Shown here in pieces: positions 10,070-21,800 of a stretch of DNA of 30,260 bases; within the stretch, counting starts at the first letter, position 1, and each line of letters starts with the position of its first letter. The translations under genes and the position numbers were made by a program. The notes under the pieces were generated by a model. It searched no databases, was not told the origin of the DNA, and saw nothing but the letters and a program-made list of their open reading frames with translations. The DNA lies in contig BLXT01004061.1 of NCBI GenBank assembly GCA_019648995.1, forward strand, positions 1,339,242 to 1,369,501, given 5' to 3'. Origin of the DNA: Plakobranchus ocellatus. Its lineage: Eukaryota > Mollusca > Gastropoda > Plakobranchidae.

Positions 10070-10250
10070 AGAAACAACTATCAAATCTTACACTGCCGCT
10101 GCCTTGATTCCAAGTTTATTAGTTGAAATGCAATTAAATTTGGAAATTTGAGGGTGTGTCAACTAGCATTTATGTGGCAAGTTCAAAGTCTCAGAAACTT
10201 CATTTGCTCTAGCCTTTCTGAACTGAGTTTCTGTCCAACAATTTGTCTTG

Positions 10251-10258
10251 TGTACATA
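10251..10258 (+). promoter_or_regulatory. Pumilio-type element TGTACATA
   Basis: Second PUF consensus match. It lies 30 bases upstream of another (10288-10295), a spacing compatible with clustered binding. Confidence 0.4.
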
Positions 10259-10287
10259 TTTTTGTTCTGTTGCTTAGCTTGTCAGAT

Positions 10288-10295
10288 TGTAAATA
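10288..10295 (+). promoter_or_regulatory. Pumilio-type element TGTAAATA
   Basis: Third PUF consensus match within about 310 bases of the proposed 3' UTR. Further matches at 11772-11779 (TGTACATA) and 12618-12625 (TGTAAATA) would count only if the longer 3' UTR is used. Confidence 0.4.
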
Positions 10296-10629
10296 TTTGT
10301 ACAGTTGTTTTTTTAACTAAATTAGAACATAGTTCTAAGTGCTAATGGAAAGGTCTTACCCTATCTGCATTACCCATGATGAGAGAGGTCAAAAGTGGAA
10401 TGAAATGAAAACTCCTACAAGTTTTGTCTTTGCCACCAAGTTTGTATAATTTTTTTTTTTGTGGTAAATTGGATCTGCATGTCAAGCCCGTAAGGAACTA
10501 TGTACAATTTGTGGCCACATTGTATTATATATGTAATTTTTTTTAAAGACTTTATCTGTAAATCGGTTGGCTTAGATTCCATTGGTTGACTTGACCATTG
10601 GGATGTAAGCCATTGCATTTTTCCTCTTC

Positions 10630-10635
10630 ATTAAA
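10630..10635 (+). terminator. candidate cyclin A poly(A) signal ATTAAA
   Basis: The common variant hexamer, with a T/GT-rich downstream element at 10667-10690. Cleavage would fall near 10650-10660. It was chosen over more distant AATAAA sites (13013, 13139) by proximity, not by transcript data. Confidence 0.4.
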
Positions 10636-10655
10636 ATTGATAAAAATTTTAAAAC

Positions 10656-13600
10656 AGAAGCTTTAATGTCTGGGTTTTTGTTCTTTTGATCTTTCAAAAT
10701 TTTCTAAAGTTTGTTTTAGCTCAATTGCCTTTTTTGGAGGATGGGATTTGTTTTATAAAAATTGTTTCCTTTTCAGTTTAGATGATTAGCTTGTTAGAGG
10801 AGAGTTTGATTCCATTTTTTTGGTTGGGCTTGTTTTGGTTAGCTTGGGTAGCAAGCAAACTGGGTATTGGCGTGATGATCCTAGTATAGGCTGTCCACTT
10901 CTGTTTATCAGCCTTTAAACAATGGATTATATTGTTCCTTGATAGCAGTGTGTTTCAGCATTTAAATAGCTAGGTTTTTTTTTTTTTTTTGTTTCTAGGA
11001 TTGGTTCTTTTGCTTTAATATTTTTAGATTATCTCTGGTGTCATTTTTATTCTTAAAATATTTCTGGTTTTTTCCCCTCTTTTTCTTCAATGTTAGGCAC
11101 AGTTCTCACTTTAAAATTTTGCTTTAGTTTATTTTTGTGATTTTATTAATTTAAAAAAAATTCAGATTTAAATTCATTGTTTTATAAATTTATTTTCGTG
11201 AACTTTTTTTCTTCCTTTTACATTATGTTGAAATTGACATTGCTGCGGGAATTACACAATGTAAAATGATAATTTATCTAGCAAGTGAAGAAAATGTTCT
11301 GACCAATATTGGTTCCCTTGTTGCACAAGTTAAAGATTGTTGAGGTTAAGCAGCAAAGGTTAGGATCAATTTCTAAGCACTCCATTTAGGCTAGCAAGAC
11401 AAACCACCGTTGTATAATCCCATTCCATATTCTGTGTAAATCTATTTTTGTCAATTTTATTTTTTCCCCTTTTCTTTAAAGGAAAAAAATTGTTAAATTT
11501 TGCTATCCACAAACTATACTTTCAATATGCACAGATCTTGTGCCTTATTTACCAATGTGTACTATGAAATTTTACATTGCAAATGTCAAGGCAGCTTAAA
11601 TTTCACCATATGTGTTCACTTCTACTTTCAGACATAAAAACATTTTGCTCATAAATCATTCAGCAACACATGCTTCATCCTTATCACACAAGGGTATTGA
11701 TATGACACTTGTTGACCCATTAATCCTCAATGAACGATATGCCCTAATGAGCATTGCCCTATGTATACATATGTACATATACTTTTCGCTTTTTTTCTGT
11801 TATCGTTTGCTCTTCTCGTCTGTTCTTTGTCTCTTGAAGAAAATGTGATGGCTCTTAATCTGGCTTCTTCCTTCCCTGTCTGTCCTTGTTCAATGCTTTC
11901 TTTCCCATTTTTCTCACCTTTATCCACAATCTACCAATCCTCTATATTTTAGGATCTTCCTGTCTTTTATTTGTATTTTTTTCCTGATTTGTCATCCTTA
12001 TCCTGAGTTTGTTTTTCTTGTCCATATTGTCATAGGCCTGCTTCTAATTCCTTTTTCTCTTTGCAAATTTCTTCTATCACAACTTATAAATTTCCATTTC
12101 TCTCGCTATGTGTTTATCTATTTCTCAATCCTTATCTGTCATCTCATTTTCCCTGGTACTTGTAATTTTTTTATTGTTTTTGTTGTTCACTTTGTCACAA
12201 TTCTTTTTTTCTTATTTCTCCTCAAATGTCTTAGTCTTTGCCTTGTCATTTTGTTTTGAACCTGTTTCATTGTTTTTGTCTGTTGTGTCCATAAAGACTA
12301 TTGTAATTTTATTTAGGCCATTATAAATTTGTAGATTTCTATGGCAGTTCAGCTTTTATTGTATCAGTTAAGATCACAGTACAGTGCACTTTTGTAAAGA
12401 ACTCAAACTATCTACAATCGCTGCATGCTTTTTTGGATGCAATTTCATTAGTAGCTGAAAAATGAACAATTTGTAGATCTAACTATTGTACAGTCAACTT
12501 AAAAAATGCCCATTTTACCATCCAAACGGGTAATATAGAAATGTGGTAAAAAATCCTTATGCTCTTATTTAGACTTTAGGAGGAAAAAAAGGGAATGGCA
12601 AAATAATCTTATTCGCCTGTAAATATTGTAAAACTAAACCATCTTAATATTTAACTGCTGAAAAATTCACCATCATTGCATATTTTTATATATATAGTAA
12701 CCACACCTATCATTTTTTTTTCCCAATAACCAAGATGGCCTTTGACTTAAATTACTCCTGATCAAAATTATTCCTTTTATATGATCAATTTTTATTGCCA
12801 TTTCGGCCTTATATATTTTTGATAGCCTTTTCTTTATTCATATTGCTATTTAATCCCACCACAAATATTTTTTGGAATCTTATTACTACAGATTTTTAAG
12901 TCTATGCATTTTATTAAATAATACATTTTAATGTAAAAGAAGAAAAAACCCAAAGACTAAGGGTTGCCACATTTTGTCCAGTCAAGACTGGATATATTTT
13001 AAGATTGTTGATAATAAAAGTTGTACGATTTTTTTTTTGCCAGATTTTAAAATGGTGCCAAGAGCAAGCTGTAATACTTAGCCTTAGTAGCATTTTAAAA
13101 ATATTTGGCAGCCACATTCTGTTTTACATTTTTGTACTAATAAAAAAATGTATTGACAACTTTCTTGTTCTTTGCCTTGTATTTTAACTTATTGCAGAGC
13201 ACATTAGATGTATACATCTTGAGACCAATCTACTTGGATGTTGCATAACTCTTAAAGAAAATGGACTTTTAAGCTTATGCCTTTTGTACTTTCTTCGTGG
13301 TTTATTGATGTAGCAATGATTTCAAATTATGACTTCAGACTTAGTAGATTAGTCTCGAGAAAGACTTTCCATACGAAATTTCTTTGGGAATCGTCAATGG
13401 GATTTGAAGTAAGAATATTGGAAAGCATTAAGTAAATATTTTTGCACCTTGGGCTATTGCTGACAATTTTGTATATGCAGGTCATGATAAAATTGTTCTT
13501 GAAAAACCATTTATCAAATTTTCAACTATATACCATGACATCGGTTCTTGAAATGTAGCTTTTGGCAAAGTACAAGATCTGAGTAGCTTACTCTTTAAAT

Positions 13601-14678
13601 TCTTTTGCTATCTTTAAATCATACAATCTTATTAAAATGCCTTATAAGTTACGTTAAATCTAGTTTAAATGATCACATTTAATTAGGAAACCTGAACAGT
13701 GAATCTTAAAAGCCAAAAAAACTTGATATACTTTTTCTCAATTCTAAGAGATGTTATGATAAAAAAATCTTTCTCAGAAGATTGCAAATAGAAGCAAGAT
13801 AAGACATTAGTGGCAATTTTTACTACCAGTACCACAGCTCAAGTGACTTTAAAATTCATTGTAGTTGCTCTTGGGAGCATAAATCCTAATTTTCCTGAAA
13901 GCTTTATTTTATGGTGGCTCTACCGTATTGTCATTGTCAGGCTGACATGATCTCACAAATCCTATTGGGCTTTTAAGATGAGGAAAGTCTTGTTTATATC
14001 AAGGATGCTAATTTCTATCTTGTCCACGTTTTAAGAATTGTATTGGCCCATGTCTATATGAACATCATCTGCTAGTTTTTAAGTTAAGAAATATGATTGT
14101 TCAAAACTTTTAATTTGGCTTTGGCATTGAGTATTGTCTTTGTGACATGATGCTCAGATGCACAAAACGTTGATTTCAGTTTCATTCCATGCTAAAATCA
14201 ACTCGGTATTAACCGATTAGCCCTTCTAGTTCAATATCTTAAATGACTGGTGAAACTAGGATTGTTGCCTATGTATGACAGTACTGGGCTTTATTAACAC
14301 CACCAGTTTGTGTAGCACATTTCAAAAATTCTACCATTAATACATTTTACTATTTTTAGCATAGTGCATATTTCTAAATTCTATAAAGCCATGAAAATTT
14401 CAAGACATCAGTTAAAAAAAAAAAAAATTCAACCATAGCTTTCAGGAAAAATATAACAATCTTCACAGTTTGAAAACAGTTCTTTTGAATTTTTTGCTGA
14501 CCACTTTTTGGCTTTAGAAATGCAAGTTTGCATACGGTTCTAATTTCTACTCCTACAAAGTACTTGTACTTTGTTAGTATATATTCATATTGTCAGCCTA
14601 CAATTTCTTGAACCCCTCTTGCTATATTTAAAAAGCATCAGCTGAACTACAATCTTTGTATTGTACACAGAATCTGCT
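10656..14678. other. intergenic or extended 3' UTR
   Basis: About 4 kb with no supported gene. 11790-12330 is strikingly pyrimidine-rich on the plus strand (T with interspersed C), which creates spurious hydrophobic ORFs. AATAAA hexamers at 13013 and 13139 could be distal cyclin A poly(A) sites. No repeat boundaries are seen. Confidence 0.5.
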
Positions 14679-14827
14679 ACAGTGAACTCCAATATCTTGA
14701 CTTAAGACAAACTGCCATATCTTATCAAATTTAATCACCAGGCACTTTGGAGAAAAATGCTCCCAATTTGCTATGATCTTCTCTCTCCTAATAATATACA
14801 CTCCTAAAAATTTTAATGCGAGTAAAC

Positions 14828-15235
14828 CTATCTTGAGAAAACCCCTTGAGAATTCTTTTAAGTGTCCTCAGATTATGTACAAGAGTGCAACGCACACGCA
14901 CATGCACCCCAAAAATTGAAATACAAGTAGACATCTTCAGAAACCTGTCTAGTAAAAGTAGTATTGAAATGAATGGTGAAAGTTTCTTGGAAAGTTTCAT
15001 ATGTTTATTTTTAGAGTCTCAAATTATATCCAAAAATACATTGCACATGCCACCTTAGAAATTTAATTTACCAATAGACCACCCAGAGATATCCTGTCTA
15101 GTGACTGTTGAAGTAAATGGTGAAAAACGTTTATTGGAAAGAATTCTATATTTCTTTTTTTAAGTATCTTCAGATTCTATATGTATATAAAGTACATGTA
15201 AAAGAATACATCGCACACTGTTCAGAACATGCTAC
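14828..15235. repeat. three diverged tandem units of about 150 bp
   Basis: Three blocks share ordered words: about 14828-14910, 14932-15055 and 15085-15235. CCTGTCTAG recurs at 14944 and 15093 (149 apart) and TGGAAAG at 14988 and 15135 (147 apart). An ending of the form ACATTGCACATGC/ACATCGCACACTG recurs near 15038 and 15208. The first block has only the second half (TCAGATTATGTACAAGAGTG...GCACATGC). Because a minus-strand LINE stop lies at 15268, these repeats may be that element's 3' UTR. Confidence 0.5.
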
Positions 15236-15267
15236 TTAATTTTCATGAAAGGTGGTTTTATATTTCT

Positions 15268-15706
15268 TCAGGTGCCTCGGCTGAAGGTGAAACAGACATT
15301 AGCAATCATGTTCCACCGCTCGAACCTGCTCTCACAGCTCGGTTAAAGTTGTTGCAGCTACCATTACCTTTTGCCCATGACTTAAGACGTTATACTCTGC
15401 CTACCTCTTCTACGTTTACCTTCAATCTTTCCAGTGACTGATTGCCAAATGTTTCTAAACTCTTGTGTCAGCAAATATTTCCTGAAAATTGAAGCTACCT
15501 CCCTCTTATGATTTTAATTAGCGATTGCTCAGGATTAGTCTCTAGTACCAACTCATTGGACTTTTTGTCCCGACTATGATATCCTCATTCTTCAGACAAC
15601 TGCTTCCACTTCCACTTCCAGTCCACTTTTTCTCCGTTTCCTTGTTAATTGTCCAACACTCACTATCAATAACCATAATGTAAAAGTAAATTAGGACTGA
15701 CCACAT
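15268..15706 (-). mobile_element. decayed LINE reverse-transcriptase ORF, 3' end
   Basis: Read on the minus strand, three landmarks of the C-terminal end of RTE/Jockey-like non-LTR retrotransposon polyproteins appear in the right order. MWSVLIY...SECWTINKETEKK lies at 15706-15626, GKIEGKRRRGRQSIT begins near 15432, and ERWNMIANVCFTFSRGT is followed by a TGA stop at 15268-15270. Spacings of about 65-70 and 55 codons fit the family. Reading frames are broken by stops and at least one frameshift, so it is a dead 5'-truncated copy. Plus-strand ORFs over this interval are its shadow. Family assignment is from motif recall, not from a search. Confidence 0.75.
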
Positions 15707-15759
15707 GTTTTGGCTACAAAAAAGGTACAAGTACCCTTTTTTGGTTTCCATATATTATT

Positions 15760-18735
15760 TGTGTTTCTGTTTGCCAGTATTGATTTCATTAACTCTTTTT
15801 GAAATGCATTTAAAAAAGATTTTCTTTATTTTTAAACATGAAATTTCACCAAGATTCCTTATAAATTATAATATAGGTTAAAAAGATCAGGAGACATCAC
15901 ACATCTGTTGATAGATTTAAAATCACTGTTCTTCAATTCGCACAGATACAGTTTGATCCAATGGATTTCTAATTACTCTCAGATCTTTCGCATCAATCAA
16001 TTTTCTAGCATATTTTGCTTTGTCAAAGGCCTTAGAATAATGAAACAGAGATGGGCATCATTTTGCATTTCTGTACACAATTTTATATAAGCATTATTGA
16101 CAAAGTGAATATTGCTTTCTATCCCTTTTTAGAACTCTCAGTAGCAAGAAATTGATAAAATGAGTTTGAAACACCTGTAGCATCTTGTCAGACTTTGATC
16201 CAACCAAAAATATTAAAGATAGAAAAATTGAGTTGGATAAGCAACTTCAAATCAGCTGTAAATTCAAATTTTGCCGATTTGAATTATGAGATGGGGCTGC
16301 TAGCTTAATTAAATACACTTTTATATAATTGCATGACGCTATGTGAATGATTGTCTTGACATAGCATTTGCCCCACAGGTAACTGTAACTACTGCAAGCA
16401 CAAGTCATATCTAAAGTGGGCCATCATATTCTGGCATTACAATTTGCAAGATGTGGCATTATTATTACTTTGATCCATGCTGAAACGATAATTTGCATCT
16501 TGTATCTATTCTGTTAATTTCCGTCAGTCCTGAGTTGCATACGTTGATCTCCTTTTAAGTAGATATTTCACTTTTTGAACATTTTGAGCTACTGTTGCTT
16601 AATAAATAAAGAATATTACAAAAGATAAGTCAATGTTCATTATTGATTGATCAGTAGTTGCAGTAATTATTACATGACTTTCAAATTACAAGGCAAATAT
16701 AACCATAATTGTACTTGATTATTTAAGCCTATAACCTATTGCAACTTCATCAAATTTCTTAGTGAAAAACTAATTCAATGTACCAAAATTTTTCTTTTTT
16801 TTTTTTATATTTTAGCTGCAAACTTTAAATTTAAATAATTTGCATGCCACAATGAATTATTTCCAGCACAAAGAAGACTAATTTCTTGTCAGAAAGAAGC
16901 AGGTCCTGAATTATAAAACCCAAGTCACAGTATTGACTACATGTATTATTATTGCATCTATAGTTACACAGAATTTCTTAATGCAGTCCCCTTAGTTTTC
17001 ATGGATAATATTTCTTTGCATAGTTTAAGTACGGTTTGATGAATGTAACCTTTGCTGCTGCAATATGCAATGTTATTTGCTTGAATCAGACTATAGAGTC
17101 CAACAGAGACATTCTCCTTTGTCACAGCTTATTTTATTTGGTGCATTTATTGCCCATCCACAGCATAGTGATATCAAACTTTCAAGCCCCTATGAGGCTT
17201 GTTCTTTGATGGCAGGCTAAAACTCACAATAGGAGATATTATCAGGGCGGATTGTGCCATAAAAAACCATTTGTGTGGGCGCACAGGAAAACCTGTTGAG
17301 AAAGACACAATTTTGGAATCTGCAAACATTCCTGAGCATTTTGCTCTTTATTTGAAGGCGCTATCTTATTTAGTTACAAAATTATGATGTTTTAAAGTCG
17401 CCCGGTTGAGGAAACATAATTTTACGAAAATGGCTTCTAAAGTTTTATGTAGTTTTCAGCGGATAGAATAGATGATCAAATTGGTTTTATAGTCACATGG
17501 CACACATACACCTCATCATTGTTCATTCTAACCCACAATTGAGAATCGTAACAAATATGTTTTGGTGAAAATGAAAATTTAACTAAGGAATTTAACATTT
17601 TGGGCCCATCTTATGTCGTTCCTCATCACTGATGCACTGTTACACCTCGACAACAACATTGTCCAGTTCTAATAATAAATCTATCTCATTTAAATTCGAT
17701 CTCTAGATCTAAAGTAGACCTATAAATTTAATGACTTGTAGACTGTCAAAACTACGGTTTTAAGGTAGATCTAGCTTCCAAATATTAATAACAAACGACA
17801 ACTGAGGTAAACAAGATTTAGACTTAGGCCAGAAAGAGAAAAGGAAGCAGAGACGGAGAGACAGAATGAAAAAAAATGGGATACATTGGCAGTCTTGTCT
17901 ATAGATTTATATCAAATCATCAAGACAGAGTGATTTCTTCACACTTTTGCTTTGTTCATCATCTGCCTCATGTTTTTCATCATCATAGGCCAATGAATCG
18001 GCTAGGTTTAGGCCTTAAAACTTGGCAATTTTCGAGTCATTCATTGAGGACTGCAGAAGTGTGGGTTGGTCAAGTTTTGATCGAAAGGTGACGGACTGAC
18101 CTTTGTAAACATTATTTTTAATTGCAATAAACTGAAAATTAATGCTTTCAAGGTAAACATTCAATTTTATATATATATCAATATGAATGTTTTGAAGATC
18201 TTTATGAGACAAGAAACGTAAAATGTCTGCTAAATCAATTATTGGATTGCTGCATTTTTTGAGTCAGCAGACCTATTTATAAGGTTATCTCAATAAAACG
18301 GCTGCACACTCAACCAGGTTAATGTATATTCATGTGCACTGGTTGGAATCTAACGATCAAGAAACTGCCATTTAGTTTGGTGTATAATACTTGTACTTTG
18401 TAGGTTTGTTGCAGTGTAGATCTAGCAATGGTAATATGAATCAGGCGTTAAGTTTTGGAAATTGGCCTGCGTTTTTTGGCTTTCGTTGCCACAAACCGAT
18501 CAAGATGACTTACAAAAAATATATAATTAAATAGATTATAGGTTATAGAAACTAATAAAACTTGGTGGAATATGCAGATGAATAAATGGAGATTTTGTTG
18601 TAACCAAAATCTCAATTTCGGCCATGAACGAGGTAATCGACTCTAAATGGCTCTAGTTCAAAACAAGCCTTTACGACATCTGGCGGGTTTTCCTGTGCGC
18701 CATACATTTTCACCATAGCAACTGACATGGAATGA
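15760..18735. other. intergenic region between the convergent genes
   Basis: No supported gene. It contains AATAAATAAA near 16603-16612, an AGATCT cluster near 17700-17775, and an inverted 16-mer pair at 17278-17293 and 18686-18701. Short ORFs here show no family motifs. Confidence 0.5.
17278..18701. repeat. inverted 16-bp repeat spanning 1.4 kb
   Basis: GGCGCACAGGAAAACC (17278-17293) is present as its exact reverse complement at 18686-18701. The arms are GC-rich in an AT-rich setting. They could be terminal inverted repeats of a nonautonomous DNA transposon, but I see no clear target-site duplication and no transposase. Two unrelated fragments of one dispersed repeat in opposite orientation are an alternative. 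Confidence 0.35.
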
Positions 18736-18763
18736 ACAAAACAGATTGGGAAAAAAATACTTT

Positions 18764-18769
18764 TTTAAT
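18764..18769 (-). terminator. candidate EXOSC9 poly(A) signal
   Basis: ATTAAA on the minus strand, about 67 bases after the stop codon, followed by a T/GT-rich stretch on that strand (18755-18720). An AATAAA overlapping the stop itself (18835-18840) is closer but would leave almost no 3' UTR. Confidence 0.4.
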
Positions 18770-18835
18770 ATAAGACTGCAATAAAAATTGAAAACAGAAT
18801 AGCCATGCTTGGTTACATATATAAGTAATATATTT

Positions 18836-18879
18836 TTATTTCAAAATAACTTGCTCCTCCTCCTCACTGCTTTCTTGTT
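18836..18879 (-). CDS. EXOSC9: EXOSC9 terminal exon i
   Basis: Acceptor TTCTTTCAG. It encodes EQESSEEEEQVILK and stop TAA (18838-18836). The acidic-then-hydrophobic SEEEExxIL matches the SIM-like DSEEEEMIIL region of the human tail. The human basic extension after it is absent. The stop overlaps an AATAAA. Confidence 0.8.
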
Positions 18880-21800
18880 CTGAAAGAAAAGAGAAAAATG
18901 CAGATTCCACAGGAGTCAAAATATTGAGAAAACTTTTGGTAGATCATCATATAATCAGATTTAAAATTGCAGATATAAAATCAAAGAAACTGAGAAAGTA
19001 CCTATTTACATTTATTGAGAGTTTGGATAACGTAAGTCAAGGGTCATCAAATGTCAATAAAGAGATATAAATACCGACCCTTGCAACAAAGGTTTATGAA
19101 TGTTATTTTTCTTTGTTAAAATATGTGTATGTACAGTATGCAAAAACAAAAAAAAAGGGCAGCCATTATCGAGGTGGAATCCACCCAAATAAATAAACAC
19201 CATGTGTTGAATTATTTGGATGGAAAGACATAGCCAGTAAAACTATAACCACCCCATTGCCATTACTACACCTGCAGCTCACTTCACTTATGACATGCCT
19301 CCGGTACTCACGAGTTCTTTCCCCCCCCTGCATGCACTGCTTCTCTAGAATTCTAGATCCCTAATAAAAATGGTGAAACTAGATCTAGTGCAGATCTAGA
19401 TCTAATATATAAGTCAGTTTCTAGAACCTTCCACTGTAGGTACTCCACCAAACCAATTTTCATGTTGACATGGGCTAATTATTTTTACCTTAAGCTTTTT
19501 CAACTTGAAAAACCATTTAAATTTTAATTTGGTGAATTATAGTTTAAACATAGCTGTAGCTTAAAAAGCAAAAAAAGTTATGAATTTTTAAAATATTTAA
19601 TTTTGTGCATAAAAAAAATATGCCCAATTATGACCAGCGCCCGAGCCCATTTTTCAAAGGGCATTATTTTTAAAATATGTATGTGACAATCAAGAAATTT
19701 ATTCTAATCTATGTGTAGCAAAGTCAATAAAGATAATGCTCAATTTTTTTCTTGATAGCTACAGTTTTGTAGATATTGATGTAGAAAACCTCTGAATCAG
19801 GATTCAATGGGCTGACATAATTATTGGTTGTGTTGATGTATGAAAACCAAGCCACAAAAAATGTAGATCTTGCGCCTTGTCTTTTGAATTTCAGCTCCAG
19901 AAAGAAAATGAATTATTCACAAATTAAAAAAGAAAACTGTTTTAAAACCTTCTGTGCAATTCTTGATTGCTCTATTTGTTGCGAAAGTTCAGGGTGATAA
20001 TCTCACAATTGTTAGGAAGGTGATAGTTGTACTGATTTGTATAAAAGGCCCACTGAAGCATTCTGAGAGCTCCAGTGTCTAGGGTGAGCTAGTTTAAATA
20101 TTTTTTAAAGAAGCAGTGAATCTGCCATTTATGGCACACAATGTACAGCATAGATGAATCTAGTGCTAACCCAAGATATTCCTGATTTCCCCCGCTTTTG
20201 TGGTATGCGAAAGAAAAAAAAATTCATTTTTGAAATGAATTTATGGCCTGATAATTATGTGCACATAATTTTATTGTATAATACTTCTAGACTTAACACT
20301 TTTCTTCCACATCCGGTTTTTATAGAGTTTCCCTTCAGTCCACATGCCCCAAGGCAGGGTTTAGAAAAACGAGGGGGTGTTACAAAAAAAAATTATTTCT
20401 CTGCTTGTTCTTGACCTTACATTAGTTACAATGTGATATTTACAGGACAGTTAGGAAAATGAACAAGTTTTTGTATGATATCTTTTGTCTTGTGAATTTG
20501 GGTCATATGACCCATGCTATTCAGGGCGAAAGTGAGCTATATGTTGAAAATCATTGAAAACCATTTCTTTTGGATCTTGAAAAAAAATAAGGGAAGGATA
20601 AAGTCTTGAAAAGTATTGAACAGGCTTTGCCAACAAAGAAGGAAACAAAATGCACCCAAATTTATGTCTAAAAGATAAAATTCCAAAGATCATAGAATTC
20701 TTGTTTGTTATTTTTTTCTGTTGTGCGTGTTTGTTTTATTCAGCGTTGGTTATGTGTCTAATACATAGAAAATTACAACTTGACAACAGAATTCGACATA
20801 CCACTAAGTAAAAAATCCAATCCAAACCATTAGTCCGATTCAAACAGATTATCTAGTTCATAGGCTTCCAAGTGATAGTGTGTTATTGTAGTGTCAGTGT
20901 TACGAACAGCTGTTGGGCCACACCCCCTTTCAGCGCTGCTTACTCGACTCAGACCTAGACCTTGAAGTTGGACTTTCACTTTCACTTTCTGACCAATCTG
21001 ATCCCGATCTGATTATTTTCATCAAAATTTAGTCACGAATCATCGCTCCCATCATCAAACTCAACACCCTGTACATGCCTGTTGCCCTTGGCAACGTCAC
21101 TGTTCTCAGAATCTGACATATTTCGTCATAATTTTCTTAAAACGCGTCCAATCTTCATGAAAAAATTCATGGGGAAGCTTCAAACCCTTAGGAAATAGGT
21201 CAAAACAAATAGAAGTGCAAGGATGGTACTCTAACAATTGTTTTGTTGCCAAATAGCTGATCGCTTAAATGCCTCTTGTGGACGGAGCTGACACAGGTCG
21301 GCGGTCGCATGCGGAAGAAAAGACCTTTCTTTTTTTTTTTTTTTCAATTTCACACTCATCTCAATTTAAGATTAACATTTGGTAAAGATGATCCTATTCT
21401 TTGACCCCATTTTTCTCTCTTTTTCTCTCAATTACCACTAGGAGATTTTTCTCCTCTTCATCAGTTGATTTATTTCCTCTTTGAATTATATTAGAATTCA
21501 CCCAATTCATCAATCTTCTACTTCCAAAATATGTTTTGAGTTACTGCTGCTCGAATAAAAATCACATCCCAATGGAGAAATAAATGCATGAAGAAATCGA
21601 TGTTGTTTTTGTTACCCCCAAGGATATCAACCTAGCAGTGATAAACTAAACTTCAGGGCTCAAGCGGTTTGAAAGAGATGCACTTTACTGCATCTGATCA
21701 ATAATGAAAAGATGGGGAGTAATACCTTCCTCTTCCTCCGCCTTTGCGGGACGATGTTTACGTTTCTTCACCTTCTGTTGCTTTTCGATGGCTTGCGGCA

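Larger units (their letters stand above)
8928..10655 (+). other. cyclin A 3' UTR (proposed end)
   Basis: No coding sequence follows the stop. The first reasonable poly(A) signal is ATTAAA at 10630-10635, followed about 35 bases later by a T/GT-rich element (10667-10690). This implies a 3' UTR of about 1.7 kb. Canonical AATAAA appears only at 13013-13018 and 13139-13144, which would give a 4-kb 3' UTR, so alternative ends are possible. The region is strongly T-rich on the plus strand and contains Pumilio-type octamers. Confidence 0.5.

Noticed and set aside
11612..12326. Overlapping short hydrophobic ORFs
   Set aside because: They arise from the pyrimidine-rich composition; there are no splice context and no family motifs.
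15229..15441. Plus-strand ORF preceded by a TTCTTCAG acceptor-like site
   Set aside because: The minus strand of the same bases encodes the LINE tail ending in SRGT-stop; the plus ORF is its antisense shadow.
17199..17387. Plus-strand ORF of 62 codons
   Set aside because: No homology features, and it contains one arm of the inverted 16-mer; probably noncoding.
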